DNA of 64,000 nucleotides from Streptomyces sp. NBC_00271 (GTDB lineage: Bacteria; Actinomycetota; Actinomycetes; Streptomycetales; Streptomycetaceae). Under the pieces are notes generated by a model. It did no database searches and was not told the origin of the DNA. It worked only from the letters and a program-made list of their open reading frames with translations. Each line of letters starts with the position of its first letter. Within the stretch, counting starts at the first letter, position 1. The DNA lies in the NCBI RefSeq assembly GCF_036178845.1, contig NZ_CP108070.1:868001-932000 (forward strand). The letters run 5' to 3'. The translations under genes were made by a program, and so were the position numbers. Below, piece by piece: positions 39,013 through 54,251 of the stretch.

Positions 39013-40712
39013 ATGAGTCGCACCAGAACGTCACTTGTCGCCGCACTGGCACTGGTCGCCGGAACCTCGGGGACTGCGCTCCTCTCGGCACCGGCGGGCG
39101 CCGCCACCGCCTCGGTCCCCTGCACCGTGGACTACAAGGTGCAGAACCAGTGGGACACCGGCTTCACCGCCGCCGTCACGATCACCAACAACGCGGCTGC
39201 CAAATCCGGTTGGTCACTGAAGTGGTCGTACGCCGGCAACCAGCAGATCACCAGCGGCTGGAGCGCGAAGATCACCCAGGGCGGTGCCGCGGTCACCGCC
39301 ACCAACGAGACCTACAACAGCGCTCTGGGACCGGCGGTTCGGTCAGCTTCGGCTTCAACGGCTCCTACAGCGGCACCAACGCCGTGCCCGCGACCTTCAC
39401 GCTCGACGGTGTCACCTGCAACGTCGACGACGGCGGTGGAGGCGGGGGCGGGACCGACGGCCGTGTCGCCAACCCCCATGTCGGGGCCAAGGCGTATGTG
39501 AACCCCGCGTGGTCGGCCCTGGCCGCCGCCGAGCCGGGCGGCAGCCGGATCGCCAACCAGTCCACCGCCATCTGGCTGGACCGGATCGCCGCGATCAACG
39601 GCGTGAACGGCGGCATGGGCCTGCGCGCCCACCTGGACGAGGCACTGAAGCAGAAGGGTTCCGGCGACCTGGTCGTGCAGTTCGTCATCTACGACCTGCC
39701 CGGCCGCGACTGCTCCGCCCTCGCCTCCAACGGCGAACTCGGCCCGAACGACCTCGCCAAGTACAAGTCCCAGTACATCGACCCGATCGCCTCGATCTTC
39801 TCCGACCCGAAGTACGCGGGCCTGCGGATCGCCACCGTCATCGAGCCCGACTCACTGCCCAACCTGGTCACCAACGGCGGTGGCACCGACACCACCACCG
39901 ACGTCTGCGTGACCATGAAGAGCAACGGCAACTACGAGAAGGGCGTCTCCTACGCCCTGGACAAGCTCGGCGCCGTCCCGAACGTCTACAACTACATCGA
40001 CGCCGGCCACCACGGCTGGCTCGGCTGGGACACCAACCTCGGCGCGTCCGTGCAGGAGTTCGCCAAGGTCGCCACGTCCAACGGCGCGAGCGTGAACGAC
40101 GTGGCCGGGTTCATCGTCAACACCGCCAACTACGGCGCCGCCAAGGAGCCGACCTTCAAGGTCACCGACAGCGTCAACGGTCAGACCGTCCGGCAGTCGA
40201 AGTGGGTGGACTGGAACCAGTACGTGGACGAGCAGTCGTTCGCGCTCGGACTGCGGGACAAGTTGGTCGCGGCCGGGTTCGACTCCGGCCTCGGCATGTT
40301 GATCGACACCTCCCGCAACGGCTGGGGCGGCTCCGCGCGACCCACCGGCCCCGGCCCGATGACCTCCGTCGACGACTACGTCAACGGCAGCCGCGTCGAC
40401 CGGCGCATCCACACCGGCAACTGGTGCAACCGGAGCGGCGCCGGGCTCGGTGAGCGGCCCACCGCGGCCCCAGCCGCCGGCATCGACGCCTACGTGTGGG
40501 TCAAGCCTCCGGGCGAGTCCGACGGCTCCAGCTCCGCCGTCCCCAACGACGAGGGCAAGGGCTTCGACCGCATGTGCGACCCCACCTACGGCGGCAACCC
40601 CCGCAACGGCAACAGCCCCACCGGCGCCCTGCCGAACGCGCCGCTGGCCGGACACTGGTTCTCCGCCCAGTTCCAGCAGCTCATGCAGAACGCCTACCCG
40701 CCGCTGCCGTAA
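39013..40712 (+). pseudogene. CBM2-GH6 cellobiohydrolase, frameshifted in CBM2
   Basis: The ATG at 39013 follows AAGGAG, and MSRTRTSLVAALALVAG starts a signal peptide. A CBM2 begins VPCTVDYKVQNQWDTGF. Near base 39333 the frame breaks (NSALG / GGSVSFGFNGSY), consistent with one missing base. The second frame continues the CBM2, a Gly linker and a GH6 domain: IYDLPGRDCSA, VIEPDSLPNLV with catalytic Asp, and IDTSRNGWGG, ending at 40712. Long loops (NGGGTDTTTDVC, GHHGWLGWDTN) point to a reducing-action cellobiohydrolase rather than an endoglucanase. If the shift is real, no secreted GH6 is made; if it is an assembly error, this is an intact cellulase of about 566 aa. CebR boxes are upstream. Confidence 0.8.
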
Positions 40713-40912
40713 CCGTCGCCGAGACCGTGGTCAGATCGCAGCGATCCGAGCGTCACGGCCCGGACGGTCCGTCACTTCACCGAACTTGAGGGCTTCGGTG
40801 TGAAGACGGTCTCTCATTTCGATCCTCACGCGGGGCGGGGACCGGGCCACCAGCCCGTCCCGCTCCGCCACGGCCTCGCCATCCGAACAGCCCGGCTGTT
40901 TGACCGTCCTGA

Positions 40913-42682
<1,770 letters not shown>

Positions 42683-42786
42683 CCTGCCGATCCACGATGA
42701 TACCGCTCTGGTGCACTTTACCGGCGCGTAGACGAGCGGTTCACAGCGTCGGCAACTCCCCCTGCCGACCGACACTCACCCCCTCA

Positions 42787-42819
42787 AGGAACCCCAGCCG
42801 CACGCCGGTTGGGGTTCCT
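42787..42819 (+). terminator. Hairpin terminator after GH62
   Basis: AGGAACCCCAGCCG and CGGTTGGGGTTCCT pair over 14 bases with a single G-T pair and a 5-base loop, 105 bases after the GH62 stop. Confidence 0.7.
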
Positions 42820-42984
42820 GGGTAGGGACCCCGCCCTGCCGGTCGGATCCGGGGGCGCCGAGCAGACGTCGCAGCGCCGGGTGGGGGGGTGGCGGGTGGC
42901 GGGTGGCGGGTCGAGGTTTTCCGCCATGGTGGCGCGGCCGCGGGCCGGATGGATCAACAGCGGGGAAGTGCCGGGCTCGATCAG

Positions 42985-43310
42985 CGTATTGGCGGCACGG
43001 GAGAAGAGAGTCGGGGCAAGCACCAGGCCCCGCCCGGCCACCTCCACGTTCGTGCCGGATCGCACCGGCCCGCCGTAGTCCCCCTCGATGTTGGCGTCTC
43101 GATCGACGAACACCGGTGACTTGCCGCTGAGTTCGAGGACGACGGGGGTGAGGCTCTTCGCAGCGGCGGTCATCACGATGCGGCCGACCGTGCCGTTGCC
43201 AGCGCGCCCGCGACGGGCACGATTGATCTGGTAGTTCCACGCCGAGATGACCAGGGCGACACCCAGGGGGTCGAACTCGGTGCGGGCGGTGGTGACGGGT
43301 ACCTGGCCAC
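42985..43310 (-). pseudogene. Aldehyde dehydrogenase remnant
   Basis: One frame reads [16 protein letters not shown], then directly [20 protein letters not shown] and [16 protein letters not shown]. These are two ALDH blocks that are normally some 70 residues apart (the NAD-binding WNY block and the LELGGKSP block), so an internal deletion has occurred. The catalytic-Cys part is absent, and the frame decays into repetitive GGGTGGCGGGTGG-type sequence near 42890. Dead gene between GH62 and the acyl-CoA synthetase. Confidence 0.6.
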
Positions 43311-43523
43311 GAGTGACTGGCAGGCCCGTTGCAGCCGCGTGAAGGGCGGCACCAGACGGTTCCGGGCATGGGTCAGGAGAGGGCAGTGGCGCCCGAGCAA
43401 CCGTAGCCGCTCTGCCCAGTTGCCTGGTGTCGTCGCCGGTCGTCGGCCGGGGCGCCGTCGAGAACCCGGGGACGCGTCGGCATTGCTACTCGTCGATTCC
43501 CGGCTGAGCCGACCACATCGGCC

Positions 43524-45011
43524 TCACTTCGTCGGAGTGCCGATCTCCCTTTTGAGGATCTTGCCGCTGGGGCCAGTCGGCAGCGTGTCCACGAGCCACA
43601 CCTCGCGCGGGTACTTGTACGCCGCCACCCGCTCCTTGACGAACTGCCGGAGCTCGTCGGGCGTGGCCTGCGCCTTCGGGCGCAATACCACCGCGGCCGC
43701 GATCTCCTCGCCCAGGTGTGCGTCGGCCACGCCCACCACCGCGGCCAGTGCGACGGCCGGGTGCTCGTGGAGCACCTCCTCGATCTCGCGCGGGTAGACG
43801 TTGTAGCCACCGCGGATGATCATGTCCTTCTTGCGGTCGACGATGTACAGGTAGCCGTCCTCGTCCTGGCGCGCGAGGTCGCCGCTGCGCAGCCAGCCGT
43901 CCGGGATGGTGGCCACCGTCTCTTCCGGGCGATTCCAGTACCCCTTCATCACGTTCGGCCCGCGCACGGCCAGTTCGCCGATCTCGCCTGGAGCCACGTC
44001 CTGACCCATGTCGTCGAGGAGCCGCACCTCCACGTCCTTGATCGGGGTGCCGATGGACCCGGCCTTGCGCGGCCGGTCGGGGTGGTTGAAGGTGACCACC
44101 GGACTGGTCTCGGACATGCCGAAGCCCTCCAGCACCGTGCAGCCGAAGCGACGCTCGAAGCCGTGCAGGATCTCCACCGGCAGCGAGGCTCCGCCGGAGA
44201 CGCACATCCGCAGCGTGGACACGTCGGCCTCCGAGGGGTGCTGGAGCACTGCCGCGTACATGGTCGGTACGCCCTCGAAGATCGTCGCCCGGTCGCGGGC
44301 GATGGCGTCGAGGACGGTCTGCGGGTCGAAGCGCGGGATCAGGGTGAGCGAGGCGCCGGCGCGGACGGTCACGCTCATCGTGCAGATCTGGCCGAAGATG
44401 TGGAACAGCGGCAGGCAGCCCACTACCACGTCGTCCGCCGTCATCCGCTGTACATGGACCGCGTTGACCTCCGTGTTGTGCCGCAGTCCGGTGTGGGTGA
44501 GGGTGGCGCCCTTGGGGCGGCCGGTGGTGCCGGAGGTGTACAGCAGCACGGCCACGTCCTCGCCGTCCGGCTCGCTCACCTCCGGCAGAGGCTCGTGACC
44601 GGCCAGTAGGCCCGCGAAGGCGGCGGGCTCGACGGCCGTGTGCCGCACTCCGGCGGCGGCCGCGCCCTGCGCGCCCTCGCCCGGCGCCTGGTGCCACTCG
44701 AAGAGGGTCTTGGCGCCCGAGTCGCGCAGGTGGTACTCGGTCTCCCGGGTCTTCAGCAGCGGGTTCATCGGTACGACGACCGCTCCGGCGCGCAGCACGC
44801 CGTAGTACAGGACGACGAACTCGGGAACGTTGGGCAGCATCAGAGCGACCCGGTCCCCCGGTCGTACACCCTCGGCTCGCAGCAGCGCGGCGGCACGGGC
44901 GGTGCGCTCGTCGAGCTCCGCGTAGCTGACGACCTGGCCCCCCAGTCGCAGCGCGGGGCGTTGCGGCTGCCGCCGTGCCGTCTCCACCAGGAACTGAGCC
45001 AGATTGGCCAT
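43524..45011 (-). CDS. AMP-binding long-chain fatty-acid-CoA ligase
   Basis: A 495-aa cytosolic adenylate-forming enzyme making acyl-CoA from fatty acid, ATP and CoA. Seen: P-loop-like LLYTSGTTGRPKGATLTH near 155, GFGMSETSPVV (A5 motif), YLYIVDRKKDMIIRGGYN (A8), and the C-terminal PTGPSGKILKREI with the catalytic Lys. GGAGGCGGTC precedes the ATG. Divergent from a PucR-type regulator with 149 bases between. It looks unrelated to the glycan island. Long- versus medium-chain preference is not readable. Confidence 0.92.
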   Translation of the reverse strand: MANLAQFLVETARRQPQRPALRLGGQVVSYAELDERTARAAALLRAEGVRPGDRVALMLPNVPEFVVLYYGVLRAGAVVVPMNPLLKTRETEYHLRDSGAKTLFEWHQAPGEGAQGAAAAGVRHTAVEPAAFAGLLAGHEPLPEVSEPDGEDVAVLLYTSGTTGRPKGATLTHTGLRHNTEVNAVHVQRMTADDVVVGCLPLFHIFGQICTMSVTVRAGASLTLIPRFDPQTVLDAIARDRATIFEGVPTMYAAVLQHPSEADVSTLRMCVSGGASLPVEILHGFERRFGCTVLEGFGMSETSPVVTFNHPDRPRKAGSIGTPIKDVEVRLLDDMGQDVAPGEIGELAVRGPNVMKGYWNRPEETVATIPDGWLRSGDLARQDEDGYLYIVDRKKDMIIRGGYNVYPREIEEVLHEHPAVALAAVVGVADAHLGEEIAAAVVLRPKAQATPDELRQFVKERVAAYKYPREVWLVDTLPTGPSGKILKREIGTPTK

Positions 45012-45160
45012 GACCGCCTCCACGAATGTCGCCGTCGAAATCCGCTGTTCACACTGACGACATCGTGCAGACGTCGATGGCGACGGCCTATATGCGCCAC
45101 GACAGCGTCTGGCTTCCCGGATTGTTCCCGGGGACAAAACGGGGGCGTTACGCTGCGGGA

Positions 45161-46345
45161 ATGAACCTCTCAGGGGTGGTCTCGGCGCTTCGGGCGAGGC
45201 TGCCGGAACTGGGTGAGCGGATGGCGCAGCGCATCCGCTCGGACGTCGATGCCTACAAGGACGAGTCGCTGATCCCCTTCGACTCGCTGCGCCGTTCGTG
45301 CACCGCCAACGCGGACCTGCTGCTGGTCCAGCTCGGCCGCGCGGGCGCGCAGGACCCGAGCCCGGCCCGGGAGACCGGCCGCCTCCGCGCCGAGCAGGGC
45401 GTGCCGCTGGCGGACACCCTGCACGCGTACCGGATCGGCTTCGAGCTCCTGTGGACGGACATCCTCGCCGAGGCACGTAATCGTCCCGAGGTCACCGACG
45501 CCCAACTGGTGTCCCAGTCCGCGGAGATCTGGGCCCTGTTCGGCCGCTACGCGGAGGCGGTTGCGGCGGCCTACCGGGAGACGGCCGCCGAGCTGACCTC
45601 GCGGCGTCAGGCGCGCCGCTCGGCGCTGGTGGAGGCGCTGTTCACCGGCGTCATCGCCGACCGCACGCTGTGGGAGGCCGCCCGCGAGCTGGGGCTGCCC
45701 GACCGCGGACCCTATGTGGTCGCCGCGGCGGCGGCCGACGCTCCTGGCGAGGAGCCGCTGGCGGGGACGGAGGCAGCGCTGCGTCAGGCCCAGGTCCCCT
45801 TCGCCTGGCGGCTGTTGCCCGACCAACAGATCGGTCTGGCCGCCCTGCCCACGGCGACGGCAGAGAGCACCTGTCTGAGCATCCTGCGCCGCGCGGGCGC
45901 CCGCGTCGGTGTCAGCCCGTGCTTTCGCTCGCTGCGGGACACCCCCCAGGCTCTGCGCTTCGCCCGTCTGGCTCTGGCCGGCCTGAAGGGCACCGGCCCC
46001 GGCGTCGCGCGGTTCGACGACAACCCGCTGGCCATGGTCGTCGCCGCCGCCCCGGCCGAGGCGGCGCACCTCGTGGAGGTCGTCCTCCAGCCCCTCCTGG
46101 ACCTCCCGGCCGCGGAACGTGCCCGCCTCCTGGAGACCCTCGAGCACTGGTACGCCGCCGCGGGCTCCGCCACGGACGCGGCGCGGAGCCTCTTCGTCCA
46201 CCCCAACACCGTCCGCTACCGGCTGCGTCGTGTCGAGGAACTGACGGACCGCTCCCTGTCCGATCCACGCGCGGCGGCGGACATCCGCGCGGCGCTCCTG
46301 ACGGTCCGCCGTGCGGGCCCTTCATCCAGTGACGTCATTCAGTAA
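45161..46345 (+). CDS. PucR/CdaR-family transcriptional regulator
   Basis: A 394-aa regulator with a central GGDEF-like CdaR region and a C-terminal PucR helix-turn-helix (ATDAARSLFVHPNTVRYRLR near 345-365). The N-terminal part (residues 1-160) is an alpha-helical RsbU-like sensor segment, as in many actinobacterial members. The ATG at 45161 has only a weak GCGGGA upstream. It is divergent from the acyl-CoA synthetase and probably controls it; fatty-acid responsiveness is inferred from context. Confidence 0.87.
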   Translation: MNLSGVVSALRARLPELGERMAQRIRSDVDAYKDESLIPFDSLRRSCTANADLLLVQLGRAGAQDPSPARETGRLRAEQGVPLADTLHAYRIGFELLWTDILAEARNRPEVTDAQLVSQSAEIWALFGRYAEAVAAAYRETAAELTSRRQARRSALVEALFTGVIADRTLWEAARELGLPDRGPYVVAAAAADAPGEEPLAGTEAALRQAQVPFAWRLLPDQQIGLAALPTATAESTCLSILRRAGARVGVSPCFRSLRDTPQALRFARLALAGLKGTGPGVARFDDNPLAMVVAAAPAEAAHLVEVVLQPLLDLPAAERARLLETLEHWYAAAGSATDAARSLFVHPNTVRYRLRRVEELTDRSLSDPRAAADIRAALLTVRRAGPSSSDVIQ

Positions 46346-46398
46346 CTCGACTGCGCACTTCTGCCGGCGTCCGAGGTGTCACAGTGCCCGCTTCGTGC

Positions 46399-48045
46399 TC
46401 ACGCGCGGGTCCACTTCTGGCCGGCCTGGCCGTTGCACGTCCACAGGACCAGCGGGGTTCCGTTCGCTGTGCCGGCCCCGTTGGCGTCGAGGCACAACCC
46501 GGCGTGGACGTTGCGGATCGACCCGTCGGAGCCGACGGTCCACTTCTGGTTGTCCTGGCCGTTGCAGGACCAGGTGATGACCCGGGTGCCGTTGGCGGTG
46601 CCCTGGTCGGAGGCGTCCAGGCACTTGTCTCCGAAGACACGGATCTCGCCGCCGGCCCATGTGGTCCACAGCTGATTGGCGGCCGTGTGGCAGTCCCAGA
46701 GCAGTACCGTCGCCCCGGCCGCGGTGGAGGCGTTGTCCACGTCCACGCAGCGGCCGGACCCGGTGCCGCGCAGCCGCGAGGTGGTGGCGGTGAGCGGACT
46801 GCCCCCGCTCACCCGGAACACGGCCACGCCGTGCGCGGGGACGCTCGCCGAGATCTGCCCGGACGTGCTGGACGTGCCGCCGGTCCACAGGTCGGTGAGG
46901 GTGAACGGCCCACCGGACAGGCCGACTTGCGCGGCCGTGGTAGTGACCGTCGCCGTATCGCCTCCCCGGTTGAACAGGCCGACCGCGACCGAGCCGTCGG
47001 ACAGGGGCTTGGCGAACACCTCGGTGCTGCCGTCGTCGCGCACCCTGCGCCCGCCCGCGCCCAGCGAGTCCTGGTTCACCGCCAGCAGACGCGGGTTGCG
47101 CAGGATCGCGCTCACGTCCGGGGACATGGTGCGGATGTCGTTGCCCGCCATGAGCGGTGCGCTCAGCAGCGCCCACAGCGCGAAGTGGGAGCGGGACTCG
47201 GTCAGTGACAGACCGGGACGGCCGACCACCAGCATGTCGGGGTCGTTCCAGTGTCCCGGGCCCGACTGCGCTGCCAGCGGCGCGGTGACGTCCAGGACGT
47301 TGCCCACGCCCATCGGGTAGCTGTTGGTGTTGCCGTTCTGCCAGATGTCGAGCAGGTCCTCGGTCGTCCGCCAGAGGTCGGCGACCTCGCCCCAGTTGTA
47401 GGTGGAACCTGTGATGGCGTGGAAGCTGTTGGGGTTGATGCTGTAGACGATCGGCCGCCCGGTGGCACGCAGAGCGTCGCGCATGAGCGTGAACCGCGCG
47501 ACCTGCTCGTCACGAGTGCCGCTGGAGGAACACCAGTCGTACTTGAGGTAGTCGACGCCCCACGAGGCGAACGTGGCAGCGTCCTGGGTCTCGTGCCCCC
47601 TGCTGCCCGTCGACCCGGGATAGCCGCCGCTGGTCTGTGCGCAGGTGCGTTCGCCCGGCACCTGGTAGATGCCGAACTTCAGGCCCTTGCTGTGGATGTA
47701 ATCCCCGAGCGCCTTCATCCCGGCGGGGAACTTGGTCGGATTGGCCCGCAGGTTGCCGGCCGCGTCGCGCTGCGGGTCGAACCAGCAGTCGTCCACCACC
47801 ACATACCGGTACCCGGCGTCCCGCATTCCGGAGGACACCATCGCGTCGGCGGCTTGGCGAACCTGAGCCTCGGTGACCCCGCACCCGAAACTGTTCCAGC
47901 TGTTCCAGCCCAACGGTGGGGTGAGCGCCGGACTGCCGGGCGCGGCCGAGGCGGTGGAGTGAGCGGAGGCCGTCACGGACGCGGTGACCGTCAGCACGAT
48001 GGTCGCGAGGAGGCGGAACAGTCGTCCGCCTGATCGTCTGGGCAC
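46399..48045 (-). CDS. GH27 alpha-galactosidase with CBM13
   Basis: A secreted 548-aa enzyme starting at a GTG (VPRRSGGRLFRLLATIV) preceded by GAAGGAG. The GH27 barrel (about 40-310) has LGWNSWNSFGCG, the VDDCW motif, nucleophile Asp170 in YLKYDWC and acid/base Asp268 in HWNDPDM. Beta-sandwich about 320-415 and CBM13 about 425-548. Trp after the nucleophile motif (YDWC rather than the YDNC of the other GH27) suggests different preference, and this one looks closer to ordinary alpha-galactosidases. Convergent with the PucR gene (53 bases) and divergent from GH43. Confidence 0.92.
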   Translation of the reverse strand: MPRRSGGRLFRLLATIVLTVTASVTASAHSTASAAPGSPALTPPLGWNSWNSFGCGVTEAQVRQAADAMVSSGMRDAGYRYVVVDDCWFDPQRDAAGNLRANPTKFPAGMKALGDYIHSKGLKFGIYQVPGERTCAQTSGGYPGSTGSRGHETQDAATFASWGVDYLKYDWCSSSGTRDEQVARFTLMRDALRATGRPIVYSINPNSFHAITGSTYNWGEVADLWRTTEDLLDIWQNGNTNSYPMGVGNVLDVTAPLAAQSGPGHWNDPDMLVVGRPGLSLTESRSHFALWALLSAPLMAGNDIRTMSPDVSAILRNPRLLAVNQDSLGAGGRRVRDDGSTEVFAKPLSDGSVAVGLFNRGGDTATVTTTAAQVGLSGGPFTLTDLWTGGTSSTSGQISASVPAHGVAVFRVSGGSPLTATTSRLRGTGSGRCVDVDNASTAAGATVLLWDCHTAANQLWTTWAGGEIRVFGDKCLDASDQGTANGTRVITWSCNGQDNQKWTVGSDGSIRNVHAGLCLDANGAGTANGTPLVLWTCNGQAGQKWTRA

Positions 48046-48312
48046 CAAGGGCTCCTTCGCGGAAGGGTGCCACAGGCGGGTGACACGTAGATCGATGTCA
48101 CGTCCATGACACTGGATAGAAGCGAGATGGGTTGTTCGCAATTTCGTGAGCCGTTCGGAAACTAGGACCTCAGGGATACTAGGGAGGTCACTGAACATGT
48201 CAACACCCATCACCACACTGGCTTGAAGATCCGGCCATGCGGTGGTCATGGAAGGTGATGCATCCACATCATCCGGGCGACCGACCTACGGCGACATGGG
48301 ATCAAACATCTT

Positions 48313-48414
48313 CGAATGTTTCGAAGCTGACGGCGATTCATGCGCGAGGTATTGACGGGATTCACCGGCCTCCTATCATCCAGAATGCTCGACAAGTCGA
48401 TCCAGGTTCGACAT
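48313..48414 (+). promoter_or_regulatory. Promoter/operator of GH43, shared with GH62
   Basis: The palindrome TTCGAATGTTTCGAA (48311-48325) is followed by -35 TTGACG (48352-48357), 16 bases, -10 TATCAT (48374-48379) and GTTCGACAT. Same layout as before GH62. On the other side of this 464-base gap (48096-48111) lies TGTCA-CGTCCA-TGACA, upstream of the divergent GH27. Confidence 0.65.
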
Positions 48415-48509
48415 CTCGTATACGGAGCAGCCGCTCCGCGCGATCCAGCAGGGCACCTCCGGACAACTCCAACCGTCAACGGCTGGGCCACAGAAGGAGA
48501 ACGCCACAC

Positions 48510-52261
<3,752 letters not shown>

Positions 52262-52274
52262 CGGACCGATCCGT

Positions 52275-52305
52275 GGGGGAGCGCTTCCGGTGGGAGCGCT
52301 CCCCC
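52275..52305 (+). promoter_or_regulatory. Two CebR-like boxes forming a perfect 11-base inverted repeat
   Basis: GGGGAGCGCTTCCG (52276) and TGGGAGCGCTCCCC (52291) are adjacent imperfect CebR boxes before the GH6 gene. Together they also make GGGGGAGCGCT ... AGCGCTCCCCC, a hairpin with a 9-base loop just after the GH10-GH62 stop. The element may serve as operator for GH6 and terminator for the fusion gene. Confidence 0.55.
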
Positions 52306-52358
52306 GCGCTCGCCGCCGACCATCGGACGCATCCCTGTCAGAAAGCCGAGGTACCGTC

Positions 52359-53324
52359 ATGCGCCGCAGACTGCTCGCCCTGGTAGCAGCGCTCTCCTCG
52401 CTGCCGCTGGCGCTCGCCACCGCAACGTCCGCCCACGCGGCGGACCCGACGACCATGACCAACGGGTTCTACGTGGACCCCGACTCCAGCGCGAAGCGGT
52501 GGGTCGCCGCCAACCATGGTGACGGCCGGGCGCCCGCGATCAACGCCTCCATCGCCAACACCCCGACGGCCCGCTGGTTCGGCTCCTGGAGCGGCACCAT
52601 CGGCACCGCCACCGGCGCGTACGTGGGCGCCGCCGACTACTGGGACAAGCTGCCCGTCCTCGTCGCCTACAACATCTACAACCGCGACTACTGCGGCGGG
52701 CACTCCGCGGGCGGAGCCTCTTCGCCGTCCGCCTACGCGAACTGGATCGCCCAGTTCGCGGGCGGGATCGCGGGCCGCCCGGCCGTCGTCGTCCTCGAAC
52801 CGGACTCCCTCGGGGACTACGGCTGCATGACCCAGGCCCAGATCGACGAACGCGAGGGCATGCTCAGCGGCGCGCTCGCCGAGTTCAACCGCCAGGCTCC
52901 CAACACCTGGGTCTATCTCGACGCCGGCAACCCTGCCTGGACGAGCGCGCCGACCATGGCCCGGCGCCTCCACGAAGCAGGCCTCCGACAGGCCCACGGC
53001 TTCTCGCTCAACGTCTCCAACTATCTGACCACGGCCGAGAACACCGCGTACGGCAACGCCATCAACAGTGAACTCAGGGCCCGGTACGGCTACACCAAGC
53101 CGTTCGTGGTGGACACCAGTCGCAACGGCAACGGCTCCAACGGCCAGTGGTGCAACCCCTCGGGCCGCCGGATCGGCACCCCCACCCGGCTGGGCGGTGG
53201 CGCCGAGATGCTCCTGTGGATCAAGGTCCCTGGTGAGTCCGACGGCAACTGCGGCGTCGGCACCGGCTCCTCGGCCGGACAGTTCCTCCCCGAGGTCGCC
53301 TACAAGATGATCTACGGCTACTGA
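52359..53324 (+). CDS. GH6 endo-beta-1,4-glucanase
   Basis: A secreted 321-aa cellulase with signal MRRRLLALVAALSSLPLALA and no binding module. GH6 features: IYNRDYCGGHSAGG (with the conserved Asp of YNRDC), VLEPDSLGDYGC (catalytic Asp), VDTSRNGNG and WIKVPGESDGNC. The short loops relative to the frameshifted GH6 at 39013 fit an endoglucanase. GAGG lies before the ATG at 52359. CebR-like boxes are at 52276-52304. Convergent with the FadR-type gene. Confidence 0.93.
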   Translation: MRRRLLALVAALSSLPLALATATSAHAADPTTMTNGFYVDPDSSAKRWVAANHGDGRAPAINASIANTPTARWFGSWSGTIGTATGAYVGAADYWDKLPVLVAYNIYNRDYCGGHSAGGASSPSAYANWIAQFAGGIAGRPAVVVLEPDSLGDYGCMTQAQIDEREGMLSGALAEFNRQAPNTWVYLDAGNPAWTSAPTMARRLHEAGLRQAHGFSLNVSNYLTTAENTAYGNAINSELRARYGYTKPFVVDTSRNGNGSNGQWCNPSGRRIGTPTRLGGGAEMLLWIKVPGESDGNCGVGTGSSAGQFLPEVAYKMIYGY

Positions 53325-53363
53325 ACCGAGCCACCGCCGGGTCAGGTCGGAGCACTTCCACGT

Positions 53364-54161
53364 CTATCCGAACAGGCGTCGTTGGATCTCCCGCCGGTAG
53401 TCCTCGAGGGTCCGGTCGAGGTGTGCCGCCGTGGCCTCGGCCGCCTCTTCGGGCCGGCCGTCGCGAATGGCCCGGTAGATCGCCTCGTGCTCCACGACCG
53501 CGGCCTCGGTTCCTTCACCGAGCGTGTCGTGGATCCCTATCGCGCTGGACTGCCGCTGCAGTCGGCGCGCGTCACGCACGGCGCTGACGAGGAAGTTGTT
53601 GTGCGAGGCGCCGGCAACGCTCATATGGAAGTCCTCGTCCGCCTCGTTGAACACTTCGACCTGACCATTGACGAACCCGTGCCGACACTGCTGCATGGCC
53701 ACCTCGATGGTCCGCAGCTCCGCGGGCGTGGCACGGGTGGCGGCCAGACTGCTCGCGGCCGTCTCCTGAACCCTGCGGAACTCGAACAGCATGAGCACGT
53801 GATCGAGGTCGACGGGGCGGAAGAAGCCGCCCCAGCGGCTGGTGATGAGCATGCCCTCGTCGTCCGCGACGAACAGTCCGCGCCCCTTGTGCGCCCGGAC
53901 CCGGCCGAGGGCCGAGAGGATCTTCACGGCCTCCCGCACCACCGCCCTGCTGGTGTTCAGCCTCTGCGCCAGATCGTTCTCCGTGGGCAGCCGATCACCT
54001 GCCACCAGACGGGCCTCGGCGATGAACTCGAGAATCCGCTCCGCCACGACCTCGTAGCCGGGCCGGTAGTCACGCCGCTCGTCCGCGTCGTTCACCGATG
54101 CCACCGCAACGGGAGGCGCCTGCGTCGGCAGGGCCGGCTGGGCCGCGGGCGTGTCGTTCAT
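53364..54161 (-). CDS. GntR/FadR-family (FCD domain) transcriptional regulator
   Basis: A 265-aa regulator: winged helix about 35-105 (ILEFIAEARLVAGDRLPTEN, LAQRLNTSRAVVREAVKIL), then an FCD alpha-helical effector domain with FNEADEDFHMSVA and a conserved His near VVEHEAIYRAI. AGGAGGCAGGACAG precedes the ATG. Divergent from a sugar ABC importer operon, with ATGAGT-CGT-ACTCAT in between. FCD proteins of this type often sense sugar acids or related metabolites; here an L-fucose/L-rhamnose pathway acid is plausible. Confidence 0.9.
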   Translation of the reverse strand: MNDTPAAQPALPTQAPPVAVASVNDADERRDYRPGYEVVAERILEFIAEARLVAGDRLPTENDLAQRLNTSRAVVREAVKILSALGRVRAHKGRGLFVADDEGMLITSRWGGFFRPVDLDHVLMLFEFRRVQETAASSLAATRATPAELRTIEVAMQQCRHGFVNGQVEVFNEADEDFHMSVAGASHNNFLVSAVRDARRLQRQSSAIGIHDTLGEGTEAAVVEHEAIYRAIRDGRPEEAAEATAAHLDRTLEDYRREIQRRLFG

Positions 54162-54236
54162 CTGTCCTGCCTCCTGGCTGACTCAACTGGAGCGGCTGAT
54201 CGCTGTGGAGCCGTGCTCATCTTATCTCAAGCATCA

Positions 54237-54251
54237 ATGAGTCGTACTCAT
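54237..54251. promoter_or_regulatory. FadR-type operator ATGAGTCGTACTCAT
   Basis: Perfect 6-base arms with a 3-base centre, 76 bases upstream of the FadR-type start. It contains the GT-N3-AC core typical of GntR/FadR sites. The remainder of this 371-base gap holds a TTGACG (54373) with a poor -10 before the importer. Confidence 0.6.

Noticed and set aside
42885..42915. GGGTGGCGGGTGG-type run as a CRISPR, G-quadruplex or mobile-element mark
   Set aside because: A short simple-sequence stretch within the ALDH remnant, with no direct-repeat/spacer pattern and no transposase nearby.
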